Shown: piece by piece, positions 5,303 to 5,693 of the stretch
Layout of the letters: the number at the start of each line of letters is the position of its first letter
Position numbering within the stretch: position 1 is the first letter of the stretch
NCBI GenBank assembly: GCA_031363055.1
Contig: JANLTP010000036.1
Location: forward strand, 1 to 5,693
Reading direction: 5' to 3'
Length of the DNA stretch: 5,693 bases
From: JANLTP01 sp031363055
GTDB taxonomy: Bacteria; Pseudomonadota; Gammaproteobacteria; Burkholderiales; Burkholderiaceae_E
The notes under the pieces: model-generated
Database searches by the model: none
Told to the model about the DNA's origin: nothing
What the model saw: only the letters and a program-made list of their open reading frames with translations
Position numbers and translations under genes: made by a program

Positions 5303-5505
5303 ATGGCTTTGGTGGTGCTGTTTGCTGCGGTGCCGTTACTCGCGGAACCGTATGCATTCGCTGAGCCATTTGCATTCGCTGTGCTGTTGGCGTTCGCGAA
5401 GCTGTTCGTATTTGCGCAGCTGTTTGGGCGGTTCGAGTCGGTGTCGCCAGTATCGGCGCTGCCGCAAGCGGTCAGCGCCAGCAGCGCAATTTTCTTGCTT
5501 GTCAT
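5303..5505 (-). CDS. Lipoprotein N-terminus: lipobox leader and Ala/Asn hexapeptide-repeat linker (truncated)
   Basis: ATG 5503-5505 is preceded seven bases upstream by GGGGA, a better-placed start than the in-frame ATG at 5527-5529. The product begins MTSKKIALLALTACGSADTG. It has two lysines, a short hydrophobic run and lipobox LTAC with Cys14 as the lipidation site, so an envelope lipoprotein is expected. A polar, low-complexity linker follows, of six Ala/Asn/Ser/Gly hexapeptides (residues 29-64). No globular domain follows, because the sequence passes into phoU remnant DNA near 5300. The frame stays open through to tctC, giving a 459-codon ORF that I treat as accidental. The leader matches the one at 2699-2821, so this may be the N-terminus of a paralogous or duplicated copy of the cytochrome lipoprotein. 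The hydrophobic stretch is short for a signal peptide. Confidence 0.6.
5314..5421 (-). repeat. Six 18-bp degenerate tandem repeats encoding an Ala/Asn hexapeptide
   Basis: 36 codons fall into six units with consensus [S/G]-x-A-N-[A/T]-N (for example SFANAN, STANAN); the last two units are degenerate. On the plus strand the units appear as GCATTCGCT-containing 18-mers. The pattern fits a flexible lipoprotein linker grown by unit duplication. Confidence 0.7.
5443..5466 (-). repeat. 24-bp direct repeat, copy 2 (lipobox region)
   Basis: This is an exact match to 2756-2779 in the same orientation and encodes the lipidated Cys and GSADTGD. The two copies bound a block containing the phoU tail, tctC, CMD and VOC genes. 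Confidence 0.9.
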
Positions 5506-5693
5506 CAGTAATCCCCGGTCGTCGCTCATCGTGTGTGTGCAATGCGCGCCGAATTGAAGTCAGAGTTTTGTTGACGCGAGGCTGCTAGCGCGCTGTGACT
5601 TGGTTCCGGTGGACGTTCGCCGGATTACGTTGTTTGAAAGTCTTTACATGGAGCGATTCAATGACTTGTCGCGGTGATACTTGTGCTGTGCTG
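5506..5693. other. Right-edge region with no recognisable gene
   Basis: I see no family resemblance in any frame here. One minus-strand frame is open for about 35 codons from the right edge to a TAG near 5585, which is within chance expectation, and its residues resemble nothing I know. The region presumably holds the promoter of the lipoprotein leader, but no convincing -35/-10 pair stands out. A small inverted repeat (TCCGG/CCGGA) lies near 5602-5627. Confidence 0.4.

Noticed and set aside
4150..5529. A single 459-residue protein from lipoprotein leader through TctC
   Set aside because: The middle (about residues 74-133) is phoU DNA read out of frame, and TctC has its own signal peptide and ribosome binding site at 5130. 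The continuous frame is accidental.
4808..5557. 249-codon plus-strand ORF
   Set aside because: It is antisense to tctC, the phoU remnant and the repeat linker. Its apparent Phe/Ala-rich tail is only the complement of the Ala/Asn repeat.
1..5693. CRISPR array, tRNA, rRNA or insertion-sequence transposase
   Set aside because: I saw no regularly spaced repeats with unique spacers, no tRNA-like or rRNA-like sequence and no transposase motif on either strand.

Overview
Every gene I can support lies on the minus strand, so the window is transcribed from right to left. The content points to a proteobacterium, most likely beta or gamma. It has a TctC/Bug-type periplasmic binding protein, di-haem cytochrome c peroxidase-like domains, a lipobox leader and GC-rich intergenic hairpins, at a moderately high GC content. 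I cannot name the species.

Layout from right to left. (1) 5506-5693 holds no recognisable gene. (2) 5303-5505 encodes a lipoprotein leader (lipobox LTAC) and a six-unit Ala/Asn hexapeptide repeat, but no folded domain follows. (3) 5183-5302 encodes only the last ~40 residues of the phosphate regulator PhoU, in another frame. (4) 4150-5130 is an intact orphan tctC/bug gene, followed by a perfect 12-bp inverted repeat. (5) 3862-4101 is a structured intergenic region. It contains a 22-codon small ORF with a good Shine-Dalgarno sequence, a hairpin over that ORF's stop codon and a GC-only palindrome. (6) 3271-3861 is an intact carboxymuconolactone decarboxylase/AhpD-like gene. (7) 2822-3187 is an intact VOC/glyoxalase-like gene. 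(8) 1-2821 holds the remains of one very large secreted protein. It reads lipoprotein leader, discoidin (F5/8 C) domain, putative Ig domain, PKD domain, YVTN-type beta-propeller, di-haem cytochrome c domain and a Cys-containing C-terminal module that runs off the left edge.

The main theme is the contrast between three clean metabolic/transport genes (tctC, CMD, VOC) and the broken genes on either side of them. The large cytochrome lipoprotein has lost its start codon and the first half of its discoidin domain. It also carries an in-frame TAG and two frameshifts. At the other end, a second copy of the same lipoprotein leader is joined to the tail of phoU. The two leaders share a 24-bp exact direct repeat (2756-2779 and 5443-5466) and flank the block of intact genes. 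This is either a rearranged, decaying locus built on duplicated lipoprotein genes or a chimeric/low-quality assembly; the sequence alone cannot decide.

The best candidate for undescribed biology is the small ORF plus stem-loop ahead of the CMD/VOC pair, which resembles a leader-peptide arrangement. The unusual domain fusion of the surface cytochrome comes next.
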